This document shows positions 7,689 through 8,188 of a DNA stretch of 8,188 nucleotides, in pieces (within the stretch, counting starts at the first letter, position 1; every line of letters begins with the position of its first letter). Position numbers and translations under genes: made by a program. Under the pieces are notes generated by a model. The model searched no databases, was not told the origin of the DNA, and worked only from the letters and a program-made list of their open reading frames with translations. The stretch is from Candidatus Hydrogenedens terephthalaticus JGI OTU-1. Its GTDB lineage: Bacteria; Hydrogenedentota; Hydrogenedentia; Hydrogenedentales; Hydrogenedentaceae. The DNA is taken from positions 1-8,188 of the forward strand of contig AWNW01000105.1 of NCBI GenBank assembly GCA_000493945.1, written 5' to 3'.

Positions 7689-7770
7689 TGGGCGAGGCGG
7701 GAGTTGAACCCGCACACCTCGCGGTACTGGATCCTAAGTCCAGCGCGTCTGCCAATTCCGCCACTCGCCC
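7689..7770 (-). tRNA. tRNA-Leu, anticodon UAG
   Basis: On the minus strand this folds as a class II tRNA. The acceptor arm GGGCGAG pairs with CTCGCCC and the discriminator base is A. The anticodon stem is CTGGA/TCCAG with loop CTTAGGA, giving anticodon TAG (plus-strand 7734-7736), which reads CUN leucine codons. A long variable arm (ACC-GCGA-GGT) and the T arm GCGGG-TTCAACT-CCCGC follow; the long variable arm is typical of leucine and serine tRNAs, and the anticodon fixes leucine. The 3' CCA is not encoded: the genome continues CATTAT after the discriminator, so CCA must be added by nucleotidyltransferase. Confidence 0.96.
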
Positions 7771-7800
7771 CTCATGCTAATAAACATTGGGGTTTAAAAG

Positions 7801-7828
7801 ATTATCATAAATCCATATTTTTTTACAA
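7801..7828 (-). promoter_or_regulatory. candidate promoter for tRNA-Leu (and possibly tig-clpP)
   Basis: Read on the minus strand, TTGTAA (plus 7823-7828, 4 of 6 to TTGACA) and GATAAT (plus 7801-7806, 5 of 6 to TATAAT) are separated by 16 bases. A start about 7 bases downstream would give a leader of roughly 25 bases before the mature tRNA end at 7770, a normal distance. No terminator hairpin is visible between the tRNA and tig, so transcription might continue into tig-clpP. Motif-only evidence in AT-rich DNA. Confidence 0.4.
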
Positions 7829-7837
7829 CTTTTGAAT

Positions 7838-8188
7838 TTAACAGGAATTTTCAGGAATATTATATCTTCGGGGTATAGTTGTTACAGGGATATGTTGATT
7901 TTGCTCAAAAATTTCAAGAATTTTATTCGATAATTCATCAACGGTTAGTCCAAACATTTTTAATTGCTCTTCACGGGAAGCATGTTCACAAAACAAATCC
8001 GGTACCCCGAAACGATATATCTTTGTCTCTTCTATTAATGAATTGTCATTGAAGTATTCAAGGATAGCACTTCCGAATCCACCTATCAAAGTATTTTCCT
8101 CCACCGTGAAAATACACGGGGTAGAAAGGTTTTTTAATACTTGCACATCGAGGGGTTTAATCCATCTCATATCAATCACACCTATGGA
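7838..8188 (-). CDS. dxs: 1-deoxy-D-xylulose-5-phosphate synthase, C-terminal part (5' end beyond window)
   Basis: The last 116 residues of a gene entering from the right edge. DXS condenses pyruvate with glyceraldehyde 3-phosphate (thiamine diphosphate-dependent) as the first step of the MEP isoprenoid pathway. What is visible is the C-terminal transketolase-type domain: GVIDMRWIKPLD, the strongly conserved TVEENTLIGGFGSAILEYF segment, YRFGVPDLFCEHASREEQL and the closing FGLTVDELSNKI helix. The frame is open to the window edge; a GTG at 8179 is internal (matching the VxDxRxxKPLD motif), not a start. The thiamine-binding and catalytic domains lie outside. The stop at 7838-7840 is 67 bases before the tRNA 5' end, with no clear terminator hairpin between. 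Confidence 0.93.
   Translation of the reverse strand, partial: SIGVIDMRWIKPLDVQVLKNLSTPCIFTVEENTLIGGFGSAILEYFNDNSLIEETKIYRFGVPDLFCEHASREEQLKMFGLTVDELSNKILEIFEQNQHIPVTTIPRRYNIPENSC

Noticed and set aside
7641..7835. Plus-strand open frame of 64 codons across the tRNA
   Set aside because: Most of it is the antisense of tRNA-Leu (the ARRELNPHTSRYWILSPARLP-type peptide is a well-known artefact of reading tRNA-Leu backwards). It has no ribosome site.
8177..8179. GTG as start of a small separate gene
   Set aside because: The frame continues upstream to the window edge and the sequence matches the interior of DXS, so this is a truncated gene rather than a small protein.

Overview
The window reads as ordinary bacterial chromosome with low G+C content and dense gene packing. 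It has no mobile element, CRISPR array, integrase or obvious sign of recent transfer. Two secreted hydrolases with Sec-type signal peptides point to a Gram-negative-like or otherwise exporting bacterium. The lineage cannot be fixed from the sequence. The style of the trigger factor and of the ceramidase-like protein would fit a Planctomycetes/PVC or Hydrogenedentes-like candidate lineage, but this is a weak inference.

Plus strand, 83-5032: three tightly spaced genes with gaps of 7 and 14 bases, very likely one operon. They encode (1) an exported neutral-ceramidase-type zinc amidase with only the catalytic domain, (2) a polytopic GT39/ArnT-like GT-C glycosyltransferase with a C-terminal TPR tail, and (3) an exported glycoside hydrolase family 28 (polygalacturonase fold) enzyme. 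The hydrolase keeps the three catalytic Asp but has altered substrate-binding motifs. Together they suggest envelope or extracellular glycan/glycolipid metabolism; no shared substrate can be proven from the sequence.

Minus strand, 8188 down to 5052: housekeeping genes in the order dxs (3' part only), tRNA-Leu(UAG), tig (trigger factor, with an unusual His-rich acidic N-terminal extension), clpP, and a small CoA-binding Rossmann protein. tig-clpP is the classic protein-quality-control pair, but the CoA-binding gene sits where clpX is usually found. dxs provides isoprenoid precursors through the MEP pathway.

The two gene sets converge at about 5033-5051 with only 19 bases between stop codons and no recognisable terminator hairpin. 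No stretch longer than about 150 bases lacks a gene or RNA. I found no convincing new system. The most interesting items are the mixed three-gene operon, the altered GH28 active-site motifs, the His-rich trigger factor and the ClpP motif change.
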